Of a stretch of DNA of 64,000 nt, positions 45,360 to 54,033 are shown piece after piece. The notes below the pieces were generated by a model that searched no databases, was not told where the DNA came from, and worked only from the letters and a program-made list of their open reading frames with translations. Position 1 is the stretch's first letter; each line of letters begins with the position of its first letter. The position numbers were made by a program, and so were the translations under genes. Source of the DNA: JAPLIS01 sp963719415 (GTDB lineage: Bacteria > Babelota > Babeliae > Babelales > Vermiphilaceae); contig OY970383.1 of assembly GCA_963719415.1 (NCBI GenBank), positions 310,001 through 374,000 on the forward strand. The letters are read 5' to 3'.

Positions 45360-46634
45360 ATGATCGACCATATCACTACGCCTCTATTTTCGCTATTTCA
45401 CTCTCTTTTATTTATTGGCCTAGGCATACTTGGCATTGGATTTCTTATAGGATTTCATGAATTAGGACATTTTTTATTTTGTAAAATATTTCACATAGGA
45501 ACCCCTTCTTTCTCTATAGGCCTTGGTCCCAAACTTATTTCAAAAAAAATAGGTGAAACCCAATTCTCTCTCTCCTTGCTTCCTCTTGGCGGATATGTAG
45601 AAATTGCAGGAGCTGCTGAAGTTGGACAAGGAGACCAAAAAGAAGCTCATTCCATAGCCCAAGACTCCTTCGCTTCCAAGCCATTTTATCAGAAATTATT
45701 GGTTATGTTGGGAGGTATATTTTTTAATCTTATGTTTGCCTATGCCGCACTTATAGCTCTTTTTGTAACCGATTTACCAAGATTGGCACAATTATTCCAT
45801 CTCAATGAACAGCCGATTATTGAACGAATTGAAGATAACTCCGCAGCCGCTATCTACGGCTTACAGGTCGGAGATCGCATCAGGGCCATCAACCAAGAAG
45901 AGGTCGGCAACAATGTCCTGAAAATCCTAAAACTACTCAAAGATCGTGGTGGCCAAAAAACAGACATTACTATAGAGCGTGGCCCAGAGATCTTGACGCT
46001 TACCGTAATTCCCCAAAAAGAAGCAATACTCAACACCCAAGCCGCAAACGCTAAACAAGCAATCGATCCTAGCAAGCCAGAAACAGACCCTAACATCCAA
46101 AGCTCTTCCACTAATATAACTTCTTCTAAGACTGTAGCGCCTACCCCCCCAGAATTTGTAGGAAAATTAGGAGTCGAATTTGCATTAGTCAAAAACAATT
46201 CATTCATAGATGCAATTAAAAAGGGCATTAAACTCACCAATATTTATATCAAGGGAACAGCGCTGGCGCTTACCAATCTTCTATCTGGACGCAACCTTAA
46301 CGGCCTCGGTGGTCCTATTGCTATGATATCCCAGACGAGTAAAAGTGCCGAACAAGGATTCCAGGTGTTTTTTATTCTTCTTGCCCTCATAAGCATTAAT
46401 TTGGCCCTCTTTAATCTAATCCCTCTTCCTATATTTGATGGTGGGCAAATAGTCTTCTATTCAATAGAAGCCATTATTGGCCGGCCTCTATCTCCTAAAA
46501 TACGAGAATACATACATATTGGCACCTGGCTATTCGTACTCGCCCTTATTATTATTCTCAGCATTCGAGATATTAGTCGTTTAGCAAGCCCTCACATTGA
46601 TTCTATAAAGCACTTTTTAGGCCTTAAAAGCTAA
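45360..46634 (+). CDS. rseP: Site-2 protease, RseP family
   Basis: 424 residues. The zinc motif HELGH lies at about 31-35 in the first membrane helix, one PDZ domain covers about 140-220 (IEDNSAAAIYGLQVGDRIRAIN), and the third metal ligand motif NLIPLPIFDGGQ precedes the last helices. In other bacteria RseP cuts anti-sigma factors and clears signal-peptide remnants in the membrane. A Ser/Thr/Pro-rich insert of about 40 residues follows the PDZ domain. RBS AAGGA lies 5 bases before the ATG. No bamA, dxr or cdsA neighbour is present, unlike the common arrangement. Confidence 0.93.
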   Translation: MIDHITTPLFSLFHSLLFIGLGILGIGFLIGFHELGHFLFCKIFHIGTPSFSIGLGPKLISKKIGETQFSLSLLPLGGYVEIAGAAEVGQGDQKEAHSIAQDSFASKPFYQKLLVMLGGIFFNLMFAYAALIALFVTDLPRLAQLFHLNEQPIIERIEDNSAAAIYGLQVGDRIRAINQEEVGNNVLKILKLLKDRGGQKTDITIERGPEILTLTVIPQKEAILNTQAANAKQAIDPSKPETDPNIQSSSTNITSSKTVAPTPPEFVGKLGVEFALVKNNSFIDAIKKGIKLTNIYIKGTALALTNLLSGRNLNGLGGPIAMISQTSKSAEQGFQVFFILLALISINLALFNLIPLPIFDGGQIVFYSIEAIIGRPLSPKIREYIHIGTWLFVLALIIILSIRDISRLASPHIDSIKHFLGLKS

Positions 46635-46692
46635 CAAAAATAGCCCAGTGTCGAAAAAAATATATTCCTAAACTGAGCAACTTTAACGCAAC

Positions 46693-46724
46693 AAAAAACC
46701 CGTACTTTCGTACGGGTTTTTTTA
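46693..46724. terminator. Bidirectional terminator between rseP and rplM
   Basis: AAAAAACCCGTACTTTCGTACGGGTTTTTTT: a perfect stem with runs of A before and T after, usable by both converging genes. Confidence 0.92.
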
Positions 46725-46770
46725 GATAATCACAAAATAATTTAAACTAATATAATTTAGCTAATATAAG

Positions 46771-47196
46771 CTAAATCGATACTGGATTCTGCGCAGCATG
46801 AGGATGCTCAGAGCCGGCATAAGCCTTTAACTTACCAAAAATACCTTGATTCAATTTATTTTTTGGCAACATACGCTTTACTGCAAGTTCAACCAATTGT
46901 GTTGGATGCTTAGCTAAAATATCAAGCGGGGTTCTAACTTTGTAACCACCACGCCAGCCAGTATAACGATCATAGATCTTATCCCGCATCTTATTACCGC
47001 TTAATTTAACTTTATCGGCATTAAGAACGATCACATAGTCACCACAATCAGTATGCGGCGTATAGTAAGGTTTATTTTTACCTCTTAAAATATCAGCAAT
47101 GCGAGTTGCCATCCGGCCTAATATCTGACCTTCTGCATCTATAACAACCCACTTAGGAAGACGTGCTTCTTTTGCTAAAAAAAAAGCTCTATTCAT
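46771..47196 (-). CDS. rplM: Large subunit ribosomal protein uL13
   Basis: 141 residues. WVVIDAEGQILGRMATRIADILRGKNKPYYTPHTDCGDYVIVLNADKV and AVKRMLPKNKLNQGIFGKLKAYAG are standard. In most bacteria rpsI (uS9) follows in the same operon; here a terminator follows instead, so rpsI must be elsewhere. Confidence 0.98.
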   Translation of the reverse strand: MNRAFFLAKEARLPKWVVIDAEGQILGRMATRIADILRGKNKPYYTPHTDCGDYVIVLNADKVKLSGNKMRDKIYDRYTGWRGGYKVRTPLDILAKHPTQLVELAVKRMLPKNKLNQGIFGKLKAYAGSEHPHAAQNPVSI

Positions 47197-47620
47197 GCGT
47201 AAACCTTTAACTTTTACTTATTAATAATATCTATTTAACTAATATCTATTTTACTTAAGTCTAACCATAAAAATCGTGCTATAAAAAAATTCAGATCAAA
47301 TCTTTTAAAAACAGATAATTATATCTTAAGTTAAATGATTTTTGTTTTTAGGTCAAACGAAAAATAGCATTATACCAATTTAAATTGATTGTTAAGAATT
47401 TATGGTGAATATATTAGTAAGGCTATTTATGTCCTCTCGGGGGACATAAATAGCCTTATTTCTAAATCTAATTTTCATTTATACGTTTTAAGTTATTTTA
47501 TGCTTTTTCAAAATAAAACAGACTTAGCCGAATCTAATTTTCTATCCCGCCCAACTTTTTTCTGATTACAAAAGCATCCAGTACAAAAATTTAAAACTTC
47601 TTAGCAACCTGCTACTTATA
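47197..47620. other. Intergenic region with a strong 17-bp hairpin
   Basis: No gene seen. A perfect inverted repeat, arms 47418-47434 and 47442-47458 (TAAGGCTATTTATGTCC and its complement), has a 7-base loop and is followed by TTATTTC. It probably terminates the minus-strand gene that ends at 47621, although it lies about 160 bases beyond it. The rest is AT-rich. Confidence 0.7.
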
Positions 47621-48247
47621 CTAATTACAAGCTTGCCCACATTCTCCTTCTTTACCTTCTCCCTCACTACACTCTTTCTTATTCTGCTGATTAGAAATAA
47701 CTATTTCTAGAGACAATAATTTTTCTAAAAAAGCCCTTCTCGCTTCAACATTCTCTCTGAAATCTTTCTCTTGTTCTTCTGTTACTGGCATACAGCCTCT
47801 TGCTTTCAACCGATCATATACTATTTTCCCTACACGAAGAGCTTCTATTTCGCAAGACAATTCACAAATAGTAAAACCATTATGGGGATACTGCTTACAA
47901 ATTTTTTCTTTTTGACCACCAGCATAATTTAAAATATTTTTTATAGCGTTAAAAAGGGGCGGCAACAGCTCAACTATAGGCTCCACACTTTCAACTAATC
48001 CGCCCACCAAGGCATCTGGCAATTTCAACTGATCTCTTGTCAATGGCTCCAAAACCTTGTCATCTTTCACCTTATCACCAGCTCGTAAACAAGCATCATC
48101 TTCTTGTTGCGTACTAGCATCTGACAGCGTCGCCATCTCCACGTCTTCAACCCACTTCTTTAAAAACTCCCCATCTTGGGACATAGCAACATGGCAAGAC
48201 AAAACCAATAAAACCAGTACAAAACTAGAGCCTGAAACCATTTTCAT
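47621..48247 (-). CDS. Secreted cysteine-containing protein, unknown function
   Basis: 208 residues from the ATG at 48247, chosen because GAAGG precedes it and the hydrophobic signal peptide (FVLVLLVLSCHVAMS) then starts at residue 7; an in-frame start at 48322 would bury the signal. The mature part has seven or more cysteines, four of them in KICKQYPHNGFTICELSCEI...GCMPV and three in the C-terminal ECSEGEGKEGECGQACN, suggesting disulfides. No family is recognised. It is transcribed alone. Confidence 0.65.
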   Translation of the reverse strand: MKMVSGSSFVLVLLVLSCHVAMSQDGEFLKKWVEDVEMATLSDASTQQEDDACLRAGDKVKDDKVLEPLTRDQLKLPDALVGGLVESVEPIVELLPPLFNAIKNILNYAGGQKEKICKQYPHNGFTICELSCEIEALRVGKIVYDRLKARGCMPVTEEQEKDFRENVEARRAFLEKLLSLEIVISNQQNKKECSEGEGKEGECGQACN

Positions 48248-48405
48248 ACACAACCCTTCTTTTAAAATTAACGATACGACTACTCTCTCCGTAACATTAT
48301 CAATGCTAGACAGCCGGGTCAAGATTAGATTTTTTAGTTAGGTTTTATAGAAACTTAAATCTTATCTATTCTCAACTAACAATATATTGCTCACAACAAA
48401 TTCAA

Positions 48406-48439
48406 AGGGTAACGCTAAAATATTTTTTCACGTTACCCT
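48406..48439 (-). terminator. Hairpin between two secreted orphan genes
   Basis: AGGGTAACG (48406-48414) pairs perfectly with CGTTACCCT (48431-48439). It lies about 115 bases downstream of the gene at 48556 on the minus strand. The T-run is weak. The remainder of 48248-48555 is AT-rich and holds no gene. Confidence 0.5.
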
Positions 48440-48555
48440 AAAAAATTACTATAAAAAAATAAGCAAAAAAAAAGACCTGATTTTACCCACAGCCTTTCTC
48501 GCAAAACACCAAATTAAAACATACTGAGACTATATTAAAACCATTTTTTAAATCT

Positions 48556-48912
48556 CTAAAAAACCCTTGATTTCGCCTCAGCAACTGCTCGGTTACTCAT
48601 TGCTTGATGCCAATTCCGTATATCTACCAATAACTCTTTAGCTGTTGGAGATGGCAAATCCTTGCTTTTTCCTGGTCCAAAGTCATGAGTCATTATATCA
48701 CCACCTTCTCTCACAACTACCCTACAGGATACTTTTTCCGTTTTTACATCATAATAAACAGTTGTACTTATACAACCACCTCCAGAAAGCTCTTCCAGGC
48801 GGCGAGCTCGCCGATAACCAGCAACAACTTTACTGACAACTGCCGGTGGCTTAACACCCATAGCAGACATACCAACTGGCATTAACGCTAACAATAATAA
48901 TACTCTATTCAT
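48556..48912 (-). CDS. Small secreted protein, unknown function
   Basis: 118 residues. A signal peptide (MNRVLLLLALMPVGMSAMG) is followed by a mixed charged region with a basic patch (YRRARRLEEL), two cysteines (GGGCISTTVYYDVKTEKVSCRV) about 17 residues apart that could pair, and a helical C-terminus. RBS AGAGG lies about 9 bases upstream of the ATG. No family recognised. Confidence 0.65.
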   Translation of the reverse strand: MNRVLLLLALMPVGMSAMGVKPPAVVSKVVAGYRRARRLEELSGGGCISTTVYYDVKTEKVSCRVVVREGGDIMTHDFGPGKSKDLPSPTAKELLVDIRNWHQAMSNRAVAEAKSRVF

Positions 48913-49212
48913 AAAAAGAACCTCTGTTATTTACACCTATTTCATTCTAACCTATTATAGCCTCACAAAATTAATATTATTTGTATAATATCATCTAAAA
49001 CGCTAGTTCCATAATTATACAGACAACATTCTATTAGTAAACAAAATATTTCTCCCCCGTATAACATATCCATTAGGCATAGATTATATTTTTTGCTCTG
49101 TTTTCTGCTTAAGAAAAAATTAGACGTAAAAAAGGGGGCTCGTTTTACCCGCCCCCTTTACAACAAAGACTCATCAGAATAGCCTTAATCTACTACTATA
49201 TGCTATAATTAT
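48913..49212. other. Intergenic region, 300 bases
   Basis: It holds the upstream region of the minus-strand gene ending at 48556 and the terminator of the peptidase gene (49131-49159). Otherwise AT-rich with no open frame of note. Confidence 0.6.
49131..49159 (-). terminator. Terminator of the yidC-recR-M24 group
   Basis: On the minus strand AAAGGGGGC and its complement flank an 11-base loop and run into TTTTTT. It lies 53 bases after the stop of the M24 homolog. Confidence 0.85.
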
Positions 49213-50715
49213 CTAATGCTCAATATCATCCTGATTACTAAAATCGAATGAATCAAGATCATCTGAATCTTGATAATCATCAAATAAATCTTCTTCGTCC
49301 TCACCGTCTTGCTGAGGACGCTCTTTCATGAAAAGCTCAACATCTTCAGCCTGAATAGGCAATTCTTCGCTTAAATTTATCGCCCCTTTTTTGATAACCC
49401 AATAAATATCTTTAATTAAAATATTGATAGAATCTTTAGGTATATATAACCCAAGCGCTAAAACGATAACATCACCCGTCTGCAATGGCCGACTGTTATC
49501 AGCAAGATCACGTAAATCAAGACCCGTATGATATCCAATATCTTGAACAAAATAGTGCTCATAATTATATCGTGTAAAAAAAATTTTTAACAAGTGAAAC
49601 AATGATTTATTGGGAACTTCCGCGTTAAAAATCCAATTGCCGGACTGTATAAAATCAATAATATATTCTTGCGCTGCAACCAGTACATCATATAATGTAC
49701 GCTGATGCTTATTAAACGCTCCTGATATCGGATAGGTACGCGCAAGATTAGCAATATAGTTATTGTACATAACACCAATATCAATCGTTACGAGTTGGCC
49801 ATTAGACAATGTACCACCGTTTTGTATATACTCTGCAGCCTGACCAGTAGCCAGATCACTTTTACCTAAACCAGCTGCGCCACTTACTATGTTCGTTGGA
49901 AAAGCGATACGCGCACCCGCCATAGTCACCACACCTTCAAGACCAGCTTGTATATCAAGTTCTGGTATCTGATCGGCCACAATATGCGCAGCAGCTTCAT
50001 GAGCTATAGTTGCCACACTAACGGCTCCTTTTATCAGCTCAATCTCACCCATATCTTTACTGCTTCTTAAATCAGCAGCTAAGGGAGTGATGTCAACAAA
50101 AGCACTCGAAAAAGCGGGAAAAGTTCCTAATAAACGCATGAGAAAAAGACGTTGTTCAACGCAAGAATGAAAATCTGTTGGCGCAAATGTATATATGCTA
50201 TTACTTGCCATCTTTAATTGTTCTATAAGATTCTTATAGGCTGAAAGATCAGTAAATTGACCAACGCTTGACTCTTCTATGCGATCGCCCAAAAATGCAA
50301 TAGCATCAATACCTAGACGAGTAGCTGATTCTTTGGAAGTATCTAGCCTACCATTTCTATCAAGCGACTGATTACGATTATCAGAATCATTATCCGCATA
50401 ACGAGGAATATAGAGAGTCGCCTTACCTGCTTCATTAATTAAAAGGGCTACGCCAGGTAGTTCAATTCCCGTAAAATAGTAAAAAGAACTGTCTTGAACA
50501 AATGATGCACTTTCTTTATGAAAACCGCCTATCAATAAAACAGCATCACCCGCACCATTACTTCTTACCTCTTTATTGTCTACACCTTTACTTACACCAA
50601 AATTACCTGAGTCAAAGCTATCAGCACCAAACTTATCTTTAATACTTTGTATTAAACTTTTTCTACGCAATCCATAAACAGATACATGAGGCTTTTTGCC
50701 AAAATCAAACAACAT
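49213..50715 (-). CDS. Catalytically degenerate M24 (Xaa-Pro aminopeptidase-like) protein
   Basis: 500 residues with the two-domain layout of Xaa-Pro aminopeptidases (PepP): an N-terminal domain (about 1-230) and a C-terminal pita-bread fold. Compared without gaps to E. coli PepP, the first metal Asp is kept (VTIDIG) but the second is Asn (ANLART for GDITRT), His of HWLGL is Tyr (YHTGL), Glu of TVEPGLY is Ala (VLALGLY) and Glu of RIEDD is Lys (LIKD). Four of five ligands are therefore lost and peptidase activity is unlikely. A strongly acidic C-terminal tail of 35 residues is added. It lies 33 bases after recR. Confidence 0.88.
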   Translation of the reverse strand: MLFDFGKKPHVSVYGLRRKSLIQSIKDKFGADSFDSGNFGVSKGVDNKEVRSNGAGDAVLLIGGFHKESASFVQDSSFYYFTGIELPGVALLINEAGKATLYIPRYADNDSDNRNQSLDRNGRLDTSKESATRLGIDAIAFLGDRIEESSVGQFTDLSAYKNLIEQLKMASNSIYTFAPTDFHSCVEQRLFLMRLLGTFPAFSSAFVDITPLAADLRSSKDMGEIELIKGAVSVATIAHEAAAHIVADQIPELDIQAGLEGVVTMAGARIAFPTNIVSGAAGLGKSDLATGQAAEYIQNGGTLSNGQLVTIDIGVMYNNYIANLARTYPISGAFNKHQRTLYDVLVAAQEYIIDFIQSGNWIFNAEVPNKSLFHLLKIFFTRYNYEHYFVQDIGYHTGLDLRDLADNSRPLQTGDVIVLALGLYIPKDSINILIKDIYWVIKKGAINLSEELPIQAEDVELFMKERPQQDGEDEEDLFDDYQDSDDLDSFDFSNQDDIEH

Positions 50716-50748
50716 ACGTATTAATCCCTTATAATAAAATTACTTAAT

Positions 50749-51351
50749 CTAAAATGGACGTCTCTCTGATAACGCTTTATGTACAGTGACCCGATCCATT
50801 GCGTCCAGCGACGATCCTACGGGCAACCCGCGAGCCAAACATGAAATTTTAACTATCTTATTTTTTAATTTAGTTGCAATAAATGCCGCCGTTGCTTCCC
50901 CTTCTGGTGTCTGATTAGTCGCAAAAACTATCTCTACAATACCTCCGGATTCAACACGACTTACCAATTCTTTAATGGTTAAATCTTCGGGACCAACTCC
51001 TTCAAGAGGAGAAACAACGCCGCCTAACACATGGTACACGCCGTTATATCCTTTTGTTTTTTCTATCGATAAAAGCTCCTGCCATGTCTCTACTACACAA
51101 ACAAGACCCTGATCCCTTTTTTCTGACAGACAAAATACACAACCAATCCTGTTCTCTTTCCAAGCAAAACACTGACTACAGAGCGCTATATTCTGATTAA
51201 CTTCGCGCAATACCGCAATAAATTGCTCTACCTGATCTGATTTAAGTCGTAGAAAATATTCAGCAACATGATACATATTTTTAGTTGCCAAATAAGGAAC
51301 TTTTTGAAGCTGTTGTAAAAGGCGCGTTAATGTTGGAATATCTTTAAACAT
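50749..51351 (-). CDS. recR: Recombination mediator RecR
   Basis: 200 residues. An N-terminal HhH region is followed by a four-cysteine zinc finger (LCSQCFAW and CVFCLSE), a Toprim domain (CVVETWQELLSIE, GVYHVLGGVVSPLEGVGPEDL) and the C-terminal ARGLPVGSSLDAMDRVTV. With RecO/RecF it loads RecA at gaps. It lies between yidC and the M24 homolog with short gaps, so the three are probably one transcript. Confidence 0.97.
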   Translation of the reverse strand: MFKDIPTLTRLLQQLQKVPYLATKNMYHVAEYFLRLKSDQVEQFIAVLREVNQNIALCSQCFAWKENRIGCVFCLSEKRDQGLVCVVETWQELLSIEKTKGYNGVYHVLGGVVSPLEGVGPEDLTIKELVSRVESGGIVEIVFATNQTPEGEATAAFIATKLKNKIVKISCLARGLPVGSSLDAMDRVTVHKALSERRPF

Positions 51352-51363
51352 ATAATTTTTCTG

Positions 51364-53046
51364 TTAAACCATTCTAAAAAAGCGAAGCAATGAAGTCTGA
51401 AATACCCCGAGCAGCGTACTTGTGGCTATATAGAGAGCCAAACCCGCCGAAAGAGTGGAGGTAAACCAACCCATAACAAGTGCCATAACAAGCATCTGTA
51501 CCCGTTGTTCTGACTCGAACGTAAATGCTTGCGCAAACATACCAAGCGCAACAAAAATAGGAAAAATAAAATAAGGATCTACCGCAGAAAGATCATTGAT
51601 CCATAAAAAAGGAGCTTGATATAATTCAATAGCACTATTGAGAACTGCATTAAGAGCAAAAAAAGTTGGTACTCTAAACAATAATACAGGCAAACACCCT
51701 CCCAATCCAGGAATACCATTTTTTTGAATTAAGAGCGCTCGTTCTCGGTTCAATCCTTCTGAATCATTTCTATATCGTTGCTGCAAATAGGCCATTTTTT
51801 TCTGAAACTCTTTCTGTTTTTTAGCGCTTCTTTCTCCCTGTAAGGTAAATGGAATCATGCAAAATTGCATAATCATAATAAGAACGATAATAGCCCATCC
51901 ATAATTACCTATATAACCATAAAGCCACTGCAAGGAACGCAATAAAAATCGAGAAAGTGGTGCCAAAACACCAGAATAGCCAAGTGTTTTTTCTAATCGA
52001 ACATCACCAACAGCAGTAAACATACTCATCTCTTTAGGTCCAAAATAGAATGAAAGCTCTCCTGAATAAGGAGCCGTTATCGAAGGGCCTTCAACAAAAG
52101 AGAAAAGCGCGTTATTGCCCATTATACTATAATAAGCTCGTTGAGCAAATTGGTCTTTATCTTCAATAAGAGCGTGAACAAAATACGTATCTTCTGAGCC
52201 AAAAAGTCCCGGCTTATAAAAACCACGCTGCATATCTGTTTTATCTCGTGCAGTTTTTTTAAAGACACCATTTTGATCAATCACCAAAGAAGATATAGCA
52301 TCTTTTACGCCAAGCGATGGGATAAATGGACTAGAGAAAAGAATGCGGGGCTCTACGCTTTTATAAGCACCTGTATTGCCGCCTACAAAACTACTTACCC
52401 TATCAGCTATGCTACTAGGCATGCTATTGGCTATATTGCCGGCTATATTAGTGATTATACTATCATGAGCCCTCTGTTTTGGCTTAATGTCTAACTTAAG
52501 ATTAATTTTAGAAATATCATTATACACAATAAATGTTTTTTGAATTTCGACCGCATCAGTCTCTGCTTTATACACTAATTCATAACTATCAATACCGTCA
52601 CCCGTCTCTTTTTGCCGTTTTTCTACCTTTTCTAACGTGTAATAATACGGAGTTTTTTCAGCGAGTCCTATCAAAAAGCATCGTTTTTCTTGCTCAGTAG
52701 ACACTGGCGGAAAAACAACAGGAATCTCTTGCATTTTACCAGAAATTAACTGTTTGAATACCAGACTATCAAGGCTTGCTCCATACGTTGAGAATGCTAA
52801 TTTTGCCCAATTGGTCTCTATTTCGGATAGGGTTTCTTCTAATTTTCGCTGAATATCAATAAAGTCTATTTCTGTATTTAATGGTTTCACCATCTGCTGA
52901 CTTGTAGGAGCAACAAAATCTGCGACTCTATTGGCAGCATCTCCAGCACTATTCCCCTTCCACCAATAACCTCCCACCTGCATCAAAAGAAAAAATAGGG
53001 TGACAAAAAGAAAAGCGATAGATATATTCTGTAATTTTTTTATCAT
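51364..53046 (-). CDS. yidC: Membrane protein insertase YidC
   Basis: 560 residues from the ATG at 53046, which has AAGGA at better spacing than the in-frame GTG 6 bases upstream. One N-terminal membrane helix (AFLFVTLFFLLM) is followed by a periplasmic P1 domain of about 300 residues and the conserved C-terminal helices (YIGNYGWAIIVLIMIMQFCMI, GCLPVLLFRVPTFFALNAVL, SAGLALYIATSTLLGVFQT). The large periplasmic domain is typical of diderm bacteria. The usual neighbours rnpA and rpmH are not here. Confidence 0.96.
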   Translation of the reverse strand: MIKKLQNISIAFLFVTLFFLLMQVGGYWWKGNSAGDAANRVADFVAPTSQQMVKPLNTEIDFIDIQRKLEETLSEIETNWAKLAFSTYGASLDSLVFKQLISGKMQEIPVVFPPVSTEQEKRCFLIGLAEKTPYYYTLEKVEKRQKETGDGIDSYELVYKAETDAVEIQKTFIVYNDISKINLKLDIKPKQRAHDSIITNIAGNIANSMPSSIADRVSSFVGGNTGAYKSVEPRILFSSPFIPSLGVKDAISSLVIDQNGVFKKTARDKTDMQRGFYKPGLFGSEDTYFVHALIEDKDQFAQRAYYSIMGNNALFSFVEGPSITAPYSGELSFYFGPKEMSMFTAVGDVRLEKTLGYSGVLAPLSRFLLRSLQWLYGYIGNYGWAIIVLIMIMQFCMIPFTLQGERSAKKQKEFQKKMAYLQQRYRNDSEGLNRERALLIQKNGIPGLGGCLPVLLFRVPTFFALNAVLNSAIELYQAPFLWINDLSAVDPYFIFPIFVALGMFAQAFTFESEQRVQMLVMALVMGWFTSTLSAGLALYIATSTLLGVFQTSLLRFFRMV

Positions 53047-53090
53047 AAACACGGGTCCTTAAAATAGATATAAATAGGGGATGCTGAGAG

Positions 53091-53096
53091 ATTATA
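53091..53096 (-). promoter_or_regulatory. Promoter -10 of the yidC group
   Basis: TATAAT on the minus strand, about 38 bases upstream of the yidC start. No convincing -35 box lies 17 bases further up. Confidence 0.45.
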
Positions 53097-53309
53097 GTAT
53101 AAATCTTGAAACACTTTATTATTACAAATAATATCATAAAAGAGGACCCCATGCTAGCGCAAAAAAAATCTACCAGTTTTGCTAAATAATATGGTATTTT
53201 ACAAAATAAGCCTGCTTGTAAAATATATCTCATTCTGAATAACTAAAAACAACCTAACTAAGTAAATATAAATAATAAATAAAAGTATACGTAATAAACA
53301 GGAGATACT

Positions 53310-53798
53310 ATGAGCGCGCAAACTATAATAAGAATGCAAAAAAAACAGTTCCGCATCGGAGAATGCGCTAAACATCTTAAAGTAGAACGTTTTGTAATTC
53401 GTTTTTGGGAAAAAGAATTTAACCTTAAAACAGATCGCTCTACGGGAGGTCAACGATTCTATAGCAACGAAGACGTCGTTCTTTTTGAAGAAATAAAAAA
53501 ATTATTGTATCAAAAAGGTTTCACTATTGCTGGAGCAAAAAAACATATAGCACAAAACCGATCTCTTGCCGCCCCTCAATTTAAACAAAAAACAGAAATT
53601 TATTCTACAGAAACTTATCCAACAGAAACATATTCTTCGGCACAAAAACAAACATATACTCAAGAACAAGAACAGACAAAAAAAACAGAACTAGCTCTTC
53701 TAGAAGAAAATAAAAAATTAACTATGGAAAAAGAAGAACTAAAAAGTCAATTATTGCACCTCAACAAGCAGTTACACAAATTACAAAATTTATTATGA
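53310..53798 (+). CDS. MerR-type DNA-binding regulator
   Basis: 162 residues. The MerR winged helix covers about 12-80: FRIGECAKHLKVERFVIRFWEKEF, then STGGQRFYSNEDVVLFEEIKKLLYQKGFTIAGAKKHI. The C-terminal part is a Gln/Thr/Glu-rich linker (about 95-130, with repeated ETYPTE) and a short coiled coil for dimerisation; no cysteine-based effector pocket is visible, so a metal sensor is unlikely. RBS AGGAG lies 5 bases before the ATG. It is divergent from yidC and upstream of murC; targets are unknown. Confidence 0.88.
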   Translation: MSAQTIIRMQKKQFRIGECAKHLKVERFVIRFWEKEFNLKTDRSTGGQRFYSNEDVVLFEEIKKLLYQKGFTIAGAKKHIAQNRSLAAPQFKQKTEIYSTETYPTETYSSAQKQTYTQEQEQTKKTELALLEENKKLTMEKEELKSQLLHLNKQLHKLQNLL

Positions 53799-53926
53799 TT
53801 TTAACGCGTTTTATGAGAAAAATTATGAGAAAAATTAATTGTTAGAAAAAGCTAAACATGTTACCATAAACGAGTTATTATAAAATAACTTTATTTTATA
53901 ATTTTTATGAACACGTATAAGCAATA

Positions 53927-54022
53927 TTTAGTAACGATAGTGTTTAGTAACGATAGTGTTTAGTAACGATAATGTTTAGTAACGATAGTGTTTAGTAATG
54001 ATAGTGTTTAGTAACGGCAGAG
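53927..54022. repeat. Six 16-bp tandem repeats directly upstream of murC
   Basis: TTTAGTAACGATAGTG is repeated six times in phase from 53927, with single changes in copies 3 and 5 and a decayed last copy. The array ends 11 bases before the murC ATG, where the ribosome binding site or promoter would be. Confidence 0.97.
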
Positions 54023-54033
54023 TCTAGCGACAT

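Noticed and set aside
53199..53453. Minus-strand frame overlapping the MerR gene start
   Set aside because: It overlaps the conserved MerR helix-turn-helix in antisense and has no RBS.
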